DNA from: a virus
IMG/VR virus record: IMGVR_UViG_3300035698_004207
Coordinates: 1-59,009 of that record
Length of the DNA stretch: 59,009 bases
Reading direction: 5' to 3' (one strand)
The notes beneath the pieces were generated by a model. The model ran no database searches. It had not been told where the DNA came from and was given only the letters and a program-made list of their open reading frames with translations. A program made the translations under genes and the position numbers. Numbering within the stretch: the first letter of the stretch is position 1; every line of letters begins with the position of its first letter. Below, one piece after another: positions 30,451-39,218 of this stretch.

Positions 30451-31398
30451 ATGAGCAAGCTCATGGTACCAATAACGGCGGTTAGAGACTTCTTTGCCTC
30501 TTTCAGTAAGGAAGCGGAAGACCGGTCACCAAGTCCGGAGGACGCGTTGCCAAAGACTGAGGACACGGATAAGCTAGACGGTTCGGAAGCGGCGTTGAAG
30601 CCTATTGAGCAGGAACCGCTTGAGGGCAAGGCCGATGAGGACACTAAGGTCAAGACCGGTAAGCCAGAGGATGGACGACCTCAAGAAAAGGACGTACACC
30701 CGGCAGAGGACGAGACGTTAGACCCGGTTGATGCCAAGAAGACCGTTGAGGACGCTGATAAGGATATTGGTAAGCAGACGGATGACTACACTGGTGACAA
30801 AGGCGCTGGAGACCCTGCAACGGACATAAATGTCATTGAAACGTATCGTAGCAAGATCGCGGCCGATGAGAACGCAGAACCGTCTGCCGAGCTACTGGCC
30901 TTTGTTGACGGCTTCCTGTACAAGCAGTCTGGTAAAGATGAGCGTGGTAAGCGTGATGGCAGTGGCCCGTTTGGCGGTAGCGCCATGGCCTCTATTGGTG
31001 ATAAGGGTAGGCGCCAGCAAGCTGGTGAAAAGTGCCCGGCTAAGAAAGGCAAGGACGATAAGGAAAAGGGCGAAGAGAAGAAAGCTGGTAAGGACGAGCC
31101 CGGTGTACCAGATGGTACCGGCCCGGCCAAGGGTAGTTTCCAAGAGTCTAAGGGTGAGGGTAAGAAGCAGGAAGCTGGTGAGGTGTGTCCGGTTGTTAAG
31201 GCCATTGAGGACGATAAGGGAAAGAGTGCTCCGGATGGTACCGGCCCGGCCAAGGGTAGCTACCAGGCTTTGAAGGGTAAGAAGGGTAAGAAACAGGAAG
31301 CTGGTAAGGAATGCCCGATCGCTAAGAAGTCAGCGTTGGTTAAGCTGGCGGCCTATCAAATCAAGAAGCGGTTACGTAAATCTAAAGGCGAACAATAA
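30451..31398 (+). CDS. Repeat-containing charged protein with conserved Cys, 315 aa
   Basis: Start follows AGGAGA; an upstream open extension has no ribosome site. Residues 1-170 are acidic and probably disordered. Three imperfect repeats of about 33-36 residues follow, each reading near GTGPAKGSxQ, then GKKQEAGExCP, the last two very alike (DGTGPAKGSFQESKGEG and DGTGPAKGSYQALKGKK). Each repeat carries one Cys-Pro and a run of lysines. Before the repeats is a FVDGFLYK segment. Likely a virion or nucleic-acid-binding protein; the role is unknown. Confidence 0.65.
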   Translation: MSKLMVPITAVRDFFASFSKEAEDRSPSPEDALPKTEDTDKLDGSEAALKPIEQEPLEGKADEDTKVKTGKPEDGRPQEKDVHPAEDETLDPVDAKKTVEDADKDIGKQTDDYTGDKGAGDPATDINVIETYRSKIAADENAEPSAELLAFVDGFLYKQSGKDERGKRDGSGPFGGSAMASIGDKGRRQQAGEKCPAKKGKDDKEKGEEKKAGKDEPGVPDGTGPAKGSFQESKGEGKKQEAGEVCPVVKAIEDDKGKSAPDGTGPAKGSYQALKGKKGKKQEAGKECPIAKKSALVKLAAYQIKKRLRKSKGEQ

Positions 31399-31414
31399 TC
31401 GGTAGAGGAGGAAC

Positions 31415-32182
31415 ATGAATCAGAAACTAATATCAATGGCTCTGGATAATCTTGAAGGGGCGGAGAAGCGATCTTTTGTACCAATGCCTGGTGGGCAGCC
31501 ACCACCTGATCCGGCAATGGGCGGACAGCCCATGGACCCGGCTATGGCTGGTGGGATGCCTATGGACCCCTCGATGGGCGGACAGCCCATGGACCCAGCA
31601 ATGGGCGGTATGCCGATGGACCCAATGGCGGCCGGTGGCGCACCAGACCCAATGTTAGCGGCTGGGGCGGGCCCGGCAGTACCCTCTGTTCCTCCTCCGG
31701 GAGCTGCAGCAGGTGACCCGGCCGCTGACCCAATGTACGATATGTTGGTAGAGGCCATTAGGTCTGTACTGCCACAGGTATTGCAGGAGATGGGTGTAGA
31801 GCCTGGTAAGGACGGCGAAGGCGAGGGCGAGAAGAAGCCTAAGAAGAAAAGCACTGATGAACGCCTAGCTGGTATTGAAGCCGCTCTTGGTATAGGTGAA
31901 GAAGGTGGAGACGCCGCTGGTATGAGTAGTGCGGCCGGCGAGGCCTCTGATGGCGAGGGTAGTGTATCCGCCATGGAGCAGGCGGTGCCAGCAATGGGCC
32001 CAATGGATCCTAACTCGGCTGACATTCTTTCGCAGATGGGTAGCGCGCAGGGTAACCTTGGCGCCATGCAGGGAGCAATGCCGTTACAGCCACAGGCATC
32101 GATGGAGAAACCGGCAGGCAGGCGACCGTCGGCCAAGCAGCTTAATGGTCTGTTGTTCGAGATGTCTCGGAGTCGTCAGTAA
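31415..32182 (+). CDS. Low-complexity Met/Pro/Gly repeat protein, 255 aa
   Basis: GAGGAGGAAC precedes the ATG. Residues 24-85 are built from tandem units such as GGQPMDPAMAGGMPMDPS. A charged linker (EGEGEKKPKKKSTDERLAG) follows, then helical and Gly/Ala-rich sequence. It lies immediately before small genes of the structural region. No known family; probably a virion or scaffolding-type protein. Confidence 0.6.
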   Translation: MNQKLISMALDNLEGAEKRSFVPMPGGQPPPDPAMGGQPMDPAMAGGMPMDPSMGGQPMDPAMGGMPMDPMAAGGAPDPMLAAGAGPAVPSVPPPGAAAGDPAADPMYDMLVEAIRSVLPQVLQEMGVEPGKDGEGEGEKKPKKKSTDERLAGIEAALGIGEEGGDAAGMSSAAGEASDGEGSVSAMEQAVPAMGPMDPNSADILSQMGSAQGNLGAMQGAMPLQPQASMEKPAGRRPSAKQLNGLLFEMSRSRQ

Positions 32183-32200
32183 TGCTTAGTAGGGGGACGT

Positions 32201-32440
32201 ATGAAAGTACGACTACAGGCAGGTGGCATCTTGAAAGCGCCTGATATTCGAATGGGCGTGGACTCGTTTGTACTATACACGGAAGAGGGCATGCCGATCG
32301 CGGCCGGTGTTGAGATGGGTGGTAAGGTGTTGGTCACCACGGCCGGCGAACCTGATTTCCACAGTACATTGCTGTCATTAGGCTTTGACCGGGCGGAGTT
32401 ACCGGCCGAGCTGGAAACTATGAAAATACATGCGGAGTAA
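32201..32440 (+). CDS. Small beta-rich protein, 79 aa
   Basis: Short protein starting MKVRLQAGGILKAPDIRMG after AGGGGGA; strands are suggested by FVLYTEEGMPIAAGVEM and KVLVTTAGEPDF. Its fold could be a small beta barrel. No motif recognised. Its stop is followed within 2 bases by the next ATG. Confidence 0.6.
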   Translation: MKVRLQAGGILKAPDIRMGVDSFVLYTEEGMPIAAGVEMGGKVLVTTAGEPDFHSTLLSLGFDRAELPAELETMKIHAE

Positions 32441-32442
32441 CT

Positions 32443-33711
32443 ATGGGCAACGTAATTAAACACATGGGTACCAAGACCGCACAGTACGCGATGCGAGCGC
32501 CACAAGGCTACAATCCTAATGTGCAACAGGACCCACAGCTTGGTGCGATTGACCAATATCAGCAGCAGCAGTCTCAAGGGTATTACGGTGCACTTGATCC
32601 TGCGTCTATGCGGTCACTGCAAGGCATGAACACCGTTCGCGGTATCAAGTCCCCGTTCTTCAACACCGTGAGCGGGTTGTATTCTGTACTCAACACCGCG
32701 GCAGCCGCCCGAGGTATTAGCAGCAAGTCCATGGCTGGGCTGGCTAGCAAACTCGGTCTAAGTCGACGTGTGTCTAGTTTGGTGAACGCGTTCGAAAAAG
32801 GTAATGTCAATCAGGCGGCGCTGGATGCCGTGAGCCCAATGCAGATGGGTAAGCTCATGAAGGATCTCGAGCCCCTGGGTTGGAGTCGTGGTATGTTGGC
32901 CAAGCGTATGACCAGCCCTAGTCTTGAAGCCCAACGGTTGTTCATGCAGCATGGTGGTACCAACTCCGTACTGAGTGCACAGCGTACGTACACCATGCAG
33001 CGGGTAATTAGTCCGGCTATGCGTACCATGTTGTCACAGGCTGGCGTGGACCCCAACATGGCCAATCAGATCGTGGATCGATTTACGTCTTACAACAAGA
33101 GTGGTGTACGGTCCCCGCAAGAGGCGGTGCATTTGGCGCGTCAACTAGGATTACCACGCAACGTCGGTGAACAGATCTGGGGCGTGATGGACACCGCGGC
33201 CGGCGATCCCCGTATCCGTAACGTGACTGGTGGCGGCATACGTGGGCTAATGGACTTCTCTAACATGCACCACGGCGCTAAGAGCAATCTGGACAAGGCA
33301 CGTAGGATTGAGAGCGTGGTCAGACCGATGATTGACGAACGTAGGTTGAACATGAAACCATTTGGCCGAATCATGGAAGATTTAGCAACACCAGGTGGAC
33401 CCAAGGGCTTTATGAACATGCTACGGCATTATGCCGGTGTTGTACCGAAGTCCGAGCTAGGCCCGATGTCCAACCAGGTACGTGGTATCATAGAAGGCCA
33501 GCCACAAGGCCCGGTATTTCAGGGTAGGGGTGCCCCGCAGGCGGCGCAAACACAGTCGCCAACGCCGCAGCCAATTACCAGACCTGGTTCTGGCAAGATG
33601 GAACCAGAGGGCTGGAGAGATATAATGAATCGTACATCTGGCATACAGGAGTACGAACCTGGTAAACCCAGTTTTCCTACTTCGGCTAAGCCCGAACAGT
33701 ACATGACGTAA
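32443..33711 (+). CDS. Hypothetical structural-type protein, 422 aa
   Basis: Begins MGNVIKHMGTKTAQYAMRAP with a Gln-rich stretch near residues 35-50 (YQQQQSQGYYG). The middle (residues 70-300) is helical with many Gly, Met, Arg (SRRVSSLVNAFEKGNVNQAA), and the end is Pro/Gln-rich. No membrane segment or catalytic motif is evident. It sits directly before a wall hydrolase, so an internal virion protein is a plausible but unproven role. Confidence 0.6.
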   Translation: MGNVIKHMGTKTAQYAMRAPQGYNPNVQQDPQLGAIDQYQQQQSQGYYGALDPASMRSLQGMNTVRGIKSPFFNTVSGLYSVLNTAAAARGISSKSMAGLASKLGLSRRVSSLVNAFEKGNVNQAALDAVSPMQMGKLMKDLEPLGWSRGMLAKRMTSPSLEAQRLFMQHGGTNSVLSAQRTYTMQRVISPAMRTMLSQAGVDPNMANQIVDRFTSYNKSGVRSPQEAVHLARQLGLPRNVGEQIWGVMDTAAGDPRIRNVTGGGIRGLMDFSNMHHGAKSNLDKARRIESVVRPMIDERRLNMKPFGRIMEDLATPGGPKGFMNMLRHYAGVVPKSELGPMSNQVRGIIEGQPQGPVFQGRGAPQAAQTQSPTPQPITRPGSGKMEPEGWRDIMNRTSGIQEYEPGKPSFPTSAKPEQYMT

Positions 33712-33725
33712 TAGCGACCCATGAG

Positions 33726-34250
33726 ATGCAAAAGCGACCATTCTATAAACTTGGGCAGGACGTAGCGGCTGGTAAGCAACCGGACTGGAAAGTCTATGCA
33801 GACCAGGCGCAGTCATATCTAGATCGTCCGGCATTCGGGGGCACGCCGTTAACCGGTAAGATGTTTGCCAACTCAGCCAGCAACACCTTCGCCAGGACCG
33901 GTACCCACGTACCTGTTGATCTCGCGCTATCTCAAGGCCAGTGGGAATCAGGAATGGGTAGGAAGGGACGTAGCCCGGCCAACAACCCGTTTAACGTAGG
34001 CGAGTTTGATGACAAGACGGTGCGGACCTACAAGTCCCCTCAGCAGGGCATGCAGGCTTATTACGATCTGATTGCCAACAAGTATCTGACGGGCGGCCAG
34101 AAGGTCAAGGACCTGTACAAGAATTTCGCTTGGGCAGCAGATCCCGAGCTGCGGTATGCTAGCCGCAAGACCTATGAGAAGGATGTTGGTAACCAAGCCA
34201 AGTACATACGGGAATTCATCCGTAAGATGATGGCTAAGCGGAGCAAGTAA
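33726..34250 (+). CDS. Muramidase/glucosaminidase-like wall hydrolase, 174 aa
   Basis: Residues 60-125 resemble the glucosaminidase (GH73/FlgJ-like) lysozyme fold: VPVDLALSQGQWESGMGRKG with the likely catalytic Glu, then NNPFNVGEFDDKTVRTYKSP. Such enzymes cut the glycan strand of peptidoglycan. No signal peptide is present, so it could act as a virion-borne ejection enzyme or as an endolysin. It is encoded between structural-type genes and overlaps the next gene by one base (TAATG). Confidence 0.65.
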   Translation: MQKRPFYKLGQDVAAGKQPDWKVYADQAQSYLDRPAFGGTPLTGKMFANSASNTFARTGTHVPVDLALSQGQWESGMGRKGRSPANNPFNVGEFDDKTVRTYKSPQQGMQAYYDLIANKYLTGGQKVKDLYKNFAWAADPELRYASRKTYEKDVGNQAKYIREFIRKMMAKRSK

Positions 34251-36193
34251 TGAACTACGAATTGACATCTGAAGATCTACAGGCGGCTGAGGTTACCTCG
34301 CCAAAGATGGCGAGTTGCGACCAGTCCGCCCAGGTAATTCGTCAAACCAGGCGAGTCATACCACTTGATGTCACAGACTGTGACCACAAGATCAAGGCCA
34401 GTGCCGTGGTAGAGCTGGCGGACACGCCGGTTGAACGCATGATTGGCCTAAGCCACAGGCAACGTATACCTGAGGGTACCGGTATGTTCTTCACCAAGGC
34501 CGGCTCCTATTGGATGAAATCAGTAGACTACCCACTCGACATTGCATTCCTGGATAAGCAAGGTCAGATCCTAGACATGCAGCTGATGTATCCGGATTAC
34601 CGTCCCGATTGGCAGAAGGATCGGTACGAGTCCAAAGAGGCTGGAGCCGAGTACGCCGTGGAGTTCCCGGGTGGGTGGCTTGATAGACACGATGTCCAAG
34701 TTGGTGACCATGTAAAGGTATCCCGCCAAAATGGCGCGATAAATGGCGCGATAAAGTCATCACAGGTCACCAACACCTTGGCGGACATGGTTGGCGGCGA
34801 CTACGGTAAGACCATGTGGGGTATTGGTAGGAATGTGAAGAAGCAGCACGGCCTGGACATCAAACCCAATCTGCAGTCAGCCAAGGGTGCGCTCGGTACG
34901 TACATGAAGGGCCTGGGGCGCTGGGACCGTACGAAGCTCAAGGCCCATGCGTTGATGCCGGCTACCAAGCGTCAGATGGCTACAGACGTCCGGAACGATC
35001 CGCAGCTGAATCTGACGCTGCCTCAGTTCCAGAACCTATCTCCGGCCAGCACCACCAACGTGGTCAACCGGCTAATGACGTACCTGCACAAGCAGGGTGG
35101 TCTCAAGGAGGATGTGGTCAAGGCCCGTAAGAACACGAACGTCAATCCCTCGGAATCGCAGATAGCGTCCGGTAAGTACCAGAAGGGTACGCTGCAGTAC
35201 AACGGGTTGACCATCAAGATAGAGAACCCGAAGGGCAGCACCAGAAAAGGTACATCACCTGAAGGCGTTGAATGGGAATCGAAAATGATGGACGATTACG
35301 GCTATTTCGGAGAGGGCAAGAAGGGCGCTGACGGCGAGCAGGTAGATGTGTTCTTAGGCCCTAAGTTCACGGCTAACAACGTGTTTATCGTCAATCAGGT
35401 GGATCCCAAGACCAAGAAGTTCGATGAAACCAAAGTTGTTCTCGGAGCCAAAGACAAGACCGAGGCTAAGAAGATCTACATGCGTAACTACGAAAAAGGA
35501 TGGCAAGGCTTTGGCAGCATCAAAGAAATGCGTCTTGATGAGTTCAAAGAGTGGCTGGCCTCAAACAAGGCTACTAAGGCTGCCTTTTACAATCCCTCGG
35601 CGAACAAGAACTTTTCTTATGAAGCTTGGAAGCGTAGTAGGGACTTACCCGCCGTACCGTTAACGAAGTCTTCGGCAAACAACCAGTGGAAAAACATCCT
35701 TATGGGTCTGACACCACTGCTTGGATCACTGTTCTCCAGAGAGCGGACACCAGACGGTGTACCGGTAACTGGTCTGGAGCAACCGCGGCCGTACAACCAG
35801 GCAGAGCAAGTCAACAAGATCGTTGACGCGCTACGACAATCGTCAGGTGATCGGTTGACACAAGGTACGTTACTCGACCCGGTGATACAGCATGATCGAC
35901 CAACGTACAAGATGCCTGGCGTCAGTAACACGGCTCGAGCACTACCAGCCATGGCCAGAACCATGCCGGCGTTAGGTCAAATTATGTACGGCTCGCAGTA
36001 CGGTAGTGGCCTGCTCGGTAAGCTTATAACCTCGTTGTCTAATCGCAGCGGGCTTGGTCACGCACAGGCCGCGCAGAACGCGTATTACCCACAGAAGATG
36101 ATAGCCGACTCAAAACCAGCTAACCCAGACAGAGCGTACTCGAATTACATGCTGCCATCTCTGCTCTTGCCGGGATTGGCTAACAGGAGGTAG
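34250..36193 (+). CDS. DUF192 domain plus inorganic-pyrophosphatase-like domain fusion, 647 aa
   Basis: Residues about 45-165 match DUF192: VELADTPVERMIGLSHRQRI, then YWMKSVDYPLDIAFLDKQGQ, then VEFPGGWLDRHDVQVGDHV. Residues about 315-440 match the phage inorganic-pyrophosphatase-like (InPase) pattern: TIKIENPKGSTRKG, DYGYFGEGKKGADGEQVDVF, FDETKVVLGAKD. The last 170 residues are low in structure (Pro/Gly, basic). The pyrophosphatase fold would hydrolyse PPi, a product of DNA or RNA synthesis. The pairing with DUF192 in one chain is unusual. Its 3' end is directly before the metacaspase gene. Confidence 0.75.
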   Translation: MNYELTSEDLQAAEVTSPKMASCDQSAQVIRQTRRVIPLDVTDCDHKIKASAVVELADTPVERMIGLSHRQRIPEGTGMFFTKAGSYWMKSVDYPLDIAFLDKQGQILDMQLMYPDYRPDWQKDRYESKEAGAEYAVEFPGGWLDRHDVQVGDHVKVSRQNGAINGAIKSSQVTNTLADMVGGDYGKTMWGIGRNVKKQHGLDIKPNLQSAKGALGTYMKGLGRWDRTKLKAHALMPATKRQMATDVRNDPQLNLTLPQFQNLSPASTTNVVNRLMTYLHKQGGLKEDVVKARKNTNVNPSESQIASGKYQKGTLQYNGLTIKIENPKGSTRKGTSPEGVEWESKMMDDYGYFGEGKKGADGEQVDVFLGPKFTANNVFIVNQVDPKTKKFDETKVVLGAKDKTEAKKIYMRNYEKGWQGFGSIKEMRLDEFKEWLASNKATKAAFYNPSANKNFSYEAWKRSRDLPAVPLTKSSANNQWKNILMGLTPLLGSLFSRERTPDGVPVTGLEQPRPYNQAEQVNKIVDALRQSSGDRLTQGTLLDPVIQHDRPTYKMPGVSNTARALPAMARTMPALGQIMYGSQYGSGLLGKLITSLSNRSGLGHAQAAQNAYYPQKMIADSKPANPDRAYSNYMLPSLLLPGLANRR

Positions 36194-36194
36194 A

Positions 36195-37040
36195 ATGAAG
36201 CTGCTACTTAAATTACTCAACAAGATACTGCAAGCATTCAGAAAGGGCGAACCAATGAAGAGAGCACTATGTGTGGCAATCAACGACTACCCGGGAACAG
36301 CTCAGGACCTATCGGGCTGTGTACGAGACTGTAAAACCATGAGCAACACCTTGCTTAACACCTTTGGTATATCGGAGCAGGTGAAGTTGCTGAACAACCG
36401 GGCTACCCGTAAGAACATCTTGGCCGAGCTGGCTGAGTTAGTGAAGAAAACCCTTAAGGGTGAGTGGCTGGTGTTCTACTACAGTGGGCACGGCACATGG
36501 GTCCCCGATGTCTCTGGTGACGAACCTGATGGGCGAGACGAGGCGCTGTATGTGTATGGACGCCGTAAGAAAGACCGAATTCTGTTGGACGACGACCTAC
36601 GAGCGGTTATCGATGGTCTGGCGCCAGGTGCCAATCTACTGGTTATCTCAGACAGCTGTCACAGCGGTTCGGTTACCCGGGCGTTGGCAGACATGGATGA
36701 GGGAGTGGTACCAACTAAGAAGTACGTGGCTCCAGAAGGTATTAAGGACGTGCCGTCCAAGGTCGCTAAGCACTTTGGTACCCCCGACGCCAAGAGCCCT
36801 ATCAACCATATACTGATCTCAGGCTGCTCACCAACTCAGTACTCGTATGAGGCGGTTATCGGTAACGCGGTCAGAGGTGTGTTCACCCACAGGTTAATCA
36901 ACGTTTTGAAGAAGAACCCTAAGGCTACGATTGGCAAGATCTACCAGGTCTTGCGTACGAAGCTGCCGTCTGCGAAGTTCGCTCAGACCCCGCAGTTGGA
37001 TTGCAAGCCAGAGGACAAAAAGACAAGGATATTCCAATAA
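36195..37040 (+). CDS. Metacaspase (caspase-like C14 peptidase), 281 aa
   Basis: The p20-like core is intact: KRALCVAINDYPGTAQDLSG near residue 22, YYSGHGTW with His99, and ISDSCHSGS with Cys155, the caspase His/Cys dyad. A Cys-containing activation segment (ISGCSPTQYSYE) follows and the end reads as a p10-like subdomain. Metacaspases cleave after Arg or Lys. The first 20 residues (MKLLLKLLNKILQAFRKGEP) are an amphipathic helix and an internal ATG at 36255 could give a shorter form. AGGAGG precedes the first ATG. Caspase-fold proteases are rare in phages; role unknown (virion maturation, host killing or counter-defence are guesses). Confidence 0.85.
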   Translation: MKLLLKLLNKILQAFRKGEPMKRALCVAINDYPGTAQDLSGCVRDCKTMSNTLLNTFGISEQVKLLNNRATRKNILAELAELVKKTLKGEWLVFYYSGHGTWVPDVSGDEPDGRDEALYVYGRRKKDRILLDDDLRAVIDGLAPGANLLVISDSCHSGSVTRALADMDEGVVPTKKYVAPEGIKDVPSKVAKHFGTPDAKSPINHILISGCSPTQYSYEAVIGNAVRGVFTHRLINVLKKNPKATIGKIYQVLRTKLPSAKFAQTPQLDCKPEDKKTRIFQ

Positions 37041-37195
37041 TGGCTTCATTGGATCATATTCTTTCGCCATTGCGCGGTGGTAGTAAGACAGATCCGGCTA
37101 ATTTTCAGTGGGTGACTAAGGACGTAAATTGGGCGAAGAGTAAACTAACTCATGATGAATTTGTAAGTTTGTGTAGGAAGGTAGTCAGATGTTAA
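37040..37195 (+). pseudogene. HNH endonuclease C-terminal remnant, 51 aa
   Basis: MASLDHILSPLRGGSKTDP and FQWVTKDVNWAKSKLTHDEF resemble only the second half of an HNH nuclease (L-D-H-I...G-G...N-F-Q...N-x-x-K). The first half is absent upstream, where an intact metacaspase gene ends. The ATG overlaps the metacaspase stop (TAATG) and its own stop overlaps the next ATG, so it may still be translated. It is likely a decayed homing endonuclease at the start of the detached beta-prime C half. Confidence 0.6.
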
Positions 37196-39042
37196 ACACA
37201 ACAACAGGGCAGGTGCTTATTAATGCTGTACTTCCCGAACACTTAAGGGATTACAGCCGGGTACTAGACAAGAAGGGTATTGACGCCCTGACCGAGCAGT
37301 TGGCCGACGAGAAGAATCCGGAACTGTATCGCAAGGTCATGCACGCCCTGTACTCGGTTGGTCACATGTCTGCGCAGTCTGGTGGTGCGAGTTTCAGCCT
37401 CTACGACCTGCGTACCCCTGTAGGTACTAAAGTTGCTCTAGATAAACTCAAAGATCAAGTGACAGCCGTTACCGAGAGCGATACCCTAACCCCAGACCAG
37501 CGGGAAGCCGCGGTGGTCAAGCTAGTTGGTGGTCAGGCGTCTAAGATCGAACAGCAGTTGTATGACGAGGCGTTGAAATCAGGTAACGCGTTCGCCCAGC
37601 AGGTACACAGCGGATCGCGCGGTAAGAAAGGTGACCTACGTTCGTTATTGGTCGGAGATCTACTGGTGTCTGATCACAAGGACAGGATCATCCCCATGCC
37701 TATCACGAACAGTTATTCACAGGGCGTGGACCCAGCGCAGTTTTGGGCCGGTGCGTACGGGGCTAGACGAGGAACTATCGCAACGAAATTCCAAACATCA
37801 CAAGCCGGTTTCCTGGCCAAGCAGCTATCGCAGGCTGCGCACACCCAGGTAGTAACATCAGAGGACTGTGAGACCAGTAGAGGCATACCGGTCCCGGCCG
37901 ATGATCCGGATAACATTGGTACAGTGTTGTCCGCAACAGCGGGTGGTCTGCCAGCAGGTACCGTACTTGGCCCACGTGAGATTCGTAAGCTTAAGGGCAA
38001 GACCATATCTGTCAGATCTCCTCTGACATGTGAAGCCAATGACGGGGTATGTGGTCGCTGCGCCGGCATCAGAGAGAAAGGCGGGTTTCCTGAGGTTGGT
38101 GACAACATTGGTATCACGGCCGCCCAGTCATTGTCCGAACGGCTAAGCCAGACTCAGCTCAGCAAGAAGCATAGTGCTGGACGAGCTGACTACGCTGAGG
38201 AAGCACAGGGTGTACAGGGATTCGATTTGATCAACCAGATGGTACAGGTGCCAAAGGCCTTTAGAGAGGCGGCAACCATAGCCCGGACGGACGGTACAGT
38301 TAAGTCCGTGTCCGAGGCCCCACAGGGCGGCCAGTTCGTAGTCGTTGGTGACGAACAGCATTATATACCACCGAAGTTCAAGGTGTTTGTGAAGCCCGGG
38401 GACAGGGTAGACGCCGGAGACGTTATCTCCGAGGGGCTACCAAATCCTATGGAGTTGGTCAAGTACCGCGGTATCGGTGCCGGGCGCCTGGAGTTCACCA
38501 ATCTATTTAGAGATGCGTTCCGTAAGCAGGGCATGCCGGCTAACCGCCGTAACATCGAGTTGGTAGCCCGGGGGTTGATCAACCATGTACGGGTAACGGA
38601 CCTGGACGGACCTAACAACACGTTGCCCGACGATATAGTGGAATACACGTCTATTGAACGCAATTACCGACCACGGTACGGCCACCGTAAGGGCATGCCT
38701 AAGATATCTGTTGGTAATTACCTGGAGCGACCGGTCAACCAGTACTCGATCGGCACCAGGGTAACCAAGAGAGTGGCTAAGGATTTGGAGAACGCTGGTA
38801 TCAGAGAAGTGTCGTACCACAAGGATCCACCACCGTTCGTACCGCAGATGGTGCGCGCGATGGAGACCCTGACTATGAGTCCGGACTTTCAACAGAGAAT
38901 GGCTGGCAGCTACCTTCAGAAGGGGTTGCTCGAGTCCGTGCATCGTGGGCGCAGTAGTCAGATTAGCGGCCCGTCGTATATCCCGGGGCTGATGCGTGGT
39001 AAGGGTTTTGGGGATAAGCTTAAAACACACGGGGTGTACTAA
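37189..39042 (+). CDS. RNA polymerase beta-prime, C-terminal half, 617 aa
   Basis: Aligns with the second half of bacterial beta-prime: opening TTTGQVLINAVLPEHLRDYS, then AYGARRGTIATKFQTSQAGF (bacterial GARGS...RGLMAKP region), RSPLTCEANDGVCGRCAG (zinc-type CxxC), and VGDNIGITAAQSLSERLSQT (bacterial VG..AAQSIGEPGTQLT). The beginning matches where cyanobacterial RpoC2 begins. It must associate with the product of 15972-26456. AGGAAGG is 10 bases before the ATG. No intein is visible here, unlike the other half. It lies 10.7 kb from its partner, separated by virion and enzyme genes. Confidence 0.9.
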   Translation: MLNTTTGQVLINAVLPEHLRDYSRVLDKKGIDALTEQLADEKNPELYRKVMHALYSVGHMSAQSGGASFSLYDLRTPVGTKVALDKLKDQVTAVTESDTLTPDQREAAVVKLVGGQASKIEQQLYDEALKSGNAFAQQVHSGSRGKKGDLRSLLVGDLLVSDHKDRIIPMPITNSYSQGVDPAQFWAGAYGARRGTIATKFQTSQAGFLAKQLSQAAHTQVVTSEDCETSRGIPVPADDPDNIGTVLSATAGGLPAGTVLGPREIRKLKGKTISVRSPLTCEANDGVCGRCAGIREKGGFPEVGDNIGITAAQSLSERLSQTQLSKKHSAGRADYAEEAQGVQGFDLINQMVQVPKAFREAATIARTDGTVKSVSEAPQGGQFVVVGDEQHYIPPKFKVFVKPGDRVDAGDVISEGLPNPMELVKYRGIGAGRLEFTNLFRDAFRKQGMPANRRNIELVARGLINHVRVTDLDGPNNTLPDDIVEYTSIERNYRPRYGHRKGMPKISVGNYLERPVNQYSIGTRVTKRVAKDLENAGIREVSYHKDPPPFVPQMVRAMETLTMSPDFQQRMAGSYLQKGLLESVHRGRSSQISGPSYIPGLMRGKGFGDKLKTHGVY

Positions 39043-39218
39043 TGAAGGTTAAAGTAGGTTTCGAAACATTTGATGGCAATGTTCAGCCGGTAATGGTAGT
39101 ACTGACCACTCAGGATAAGAAGAATATCGCGAACATGCCTCCTGAAAATACTAAGTACTGCCACTACCCGGATGGCCAGGCGGAAGCTGACGTCGAGGCT
39201 TTCATGAAGACGGAGTAA
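39042..39218 (+). CDS. Small protein, 58 aa
   Basis: The ATG overlaps the beta-prime stop (TAATG). The peptide MKVKVGFETFDGNVQPVMVV is followed by an acidic end, probably a small beta hairpin fold. It is the last gene before a terminator-like palindrome. No function recognised. Confidence 0.55.
   Translation: MKVKVGFETFDGNVQPVMVVLTTQDKKNIANMPPENTKYCHYPDGQAEADVEAFMKTE

Noticed and set aside
31420-32136. 238-codon minus-strand frame
   Set aside because: It is an antisense shadow of the Met/Pro/Gly repeat gene and encodes a Ser/Pro/Ala-rich chain with no recognised domain or start signal.
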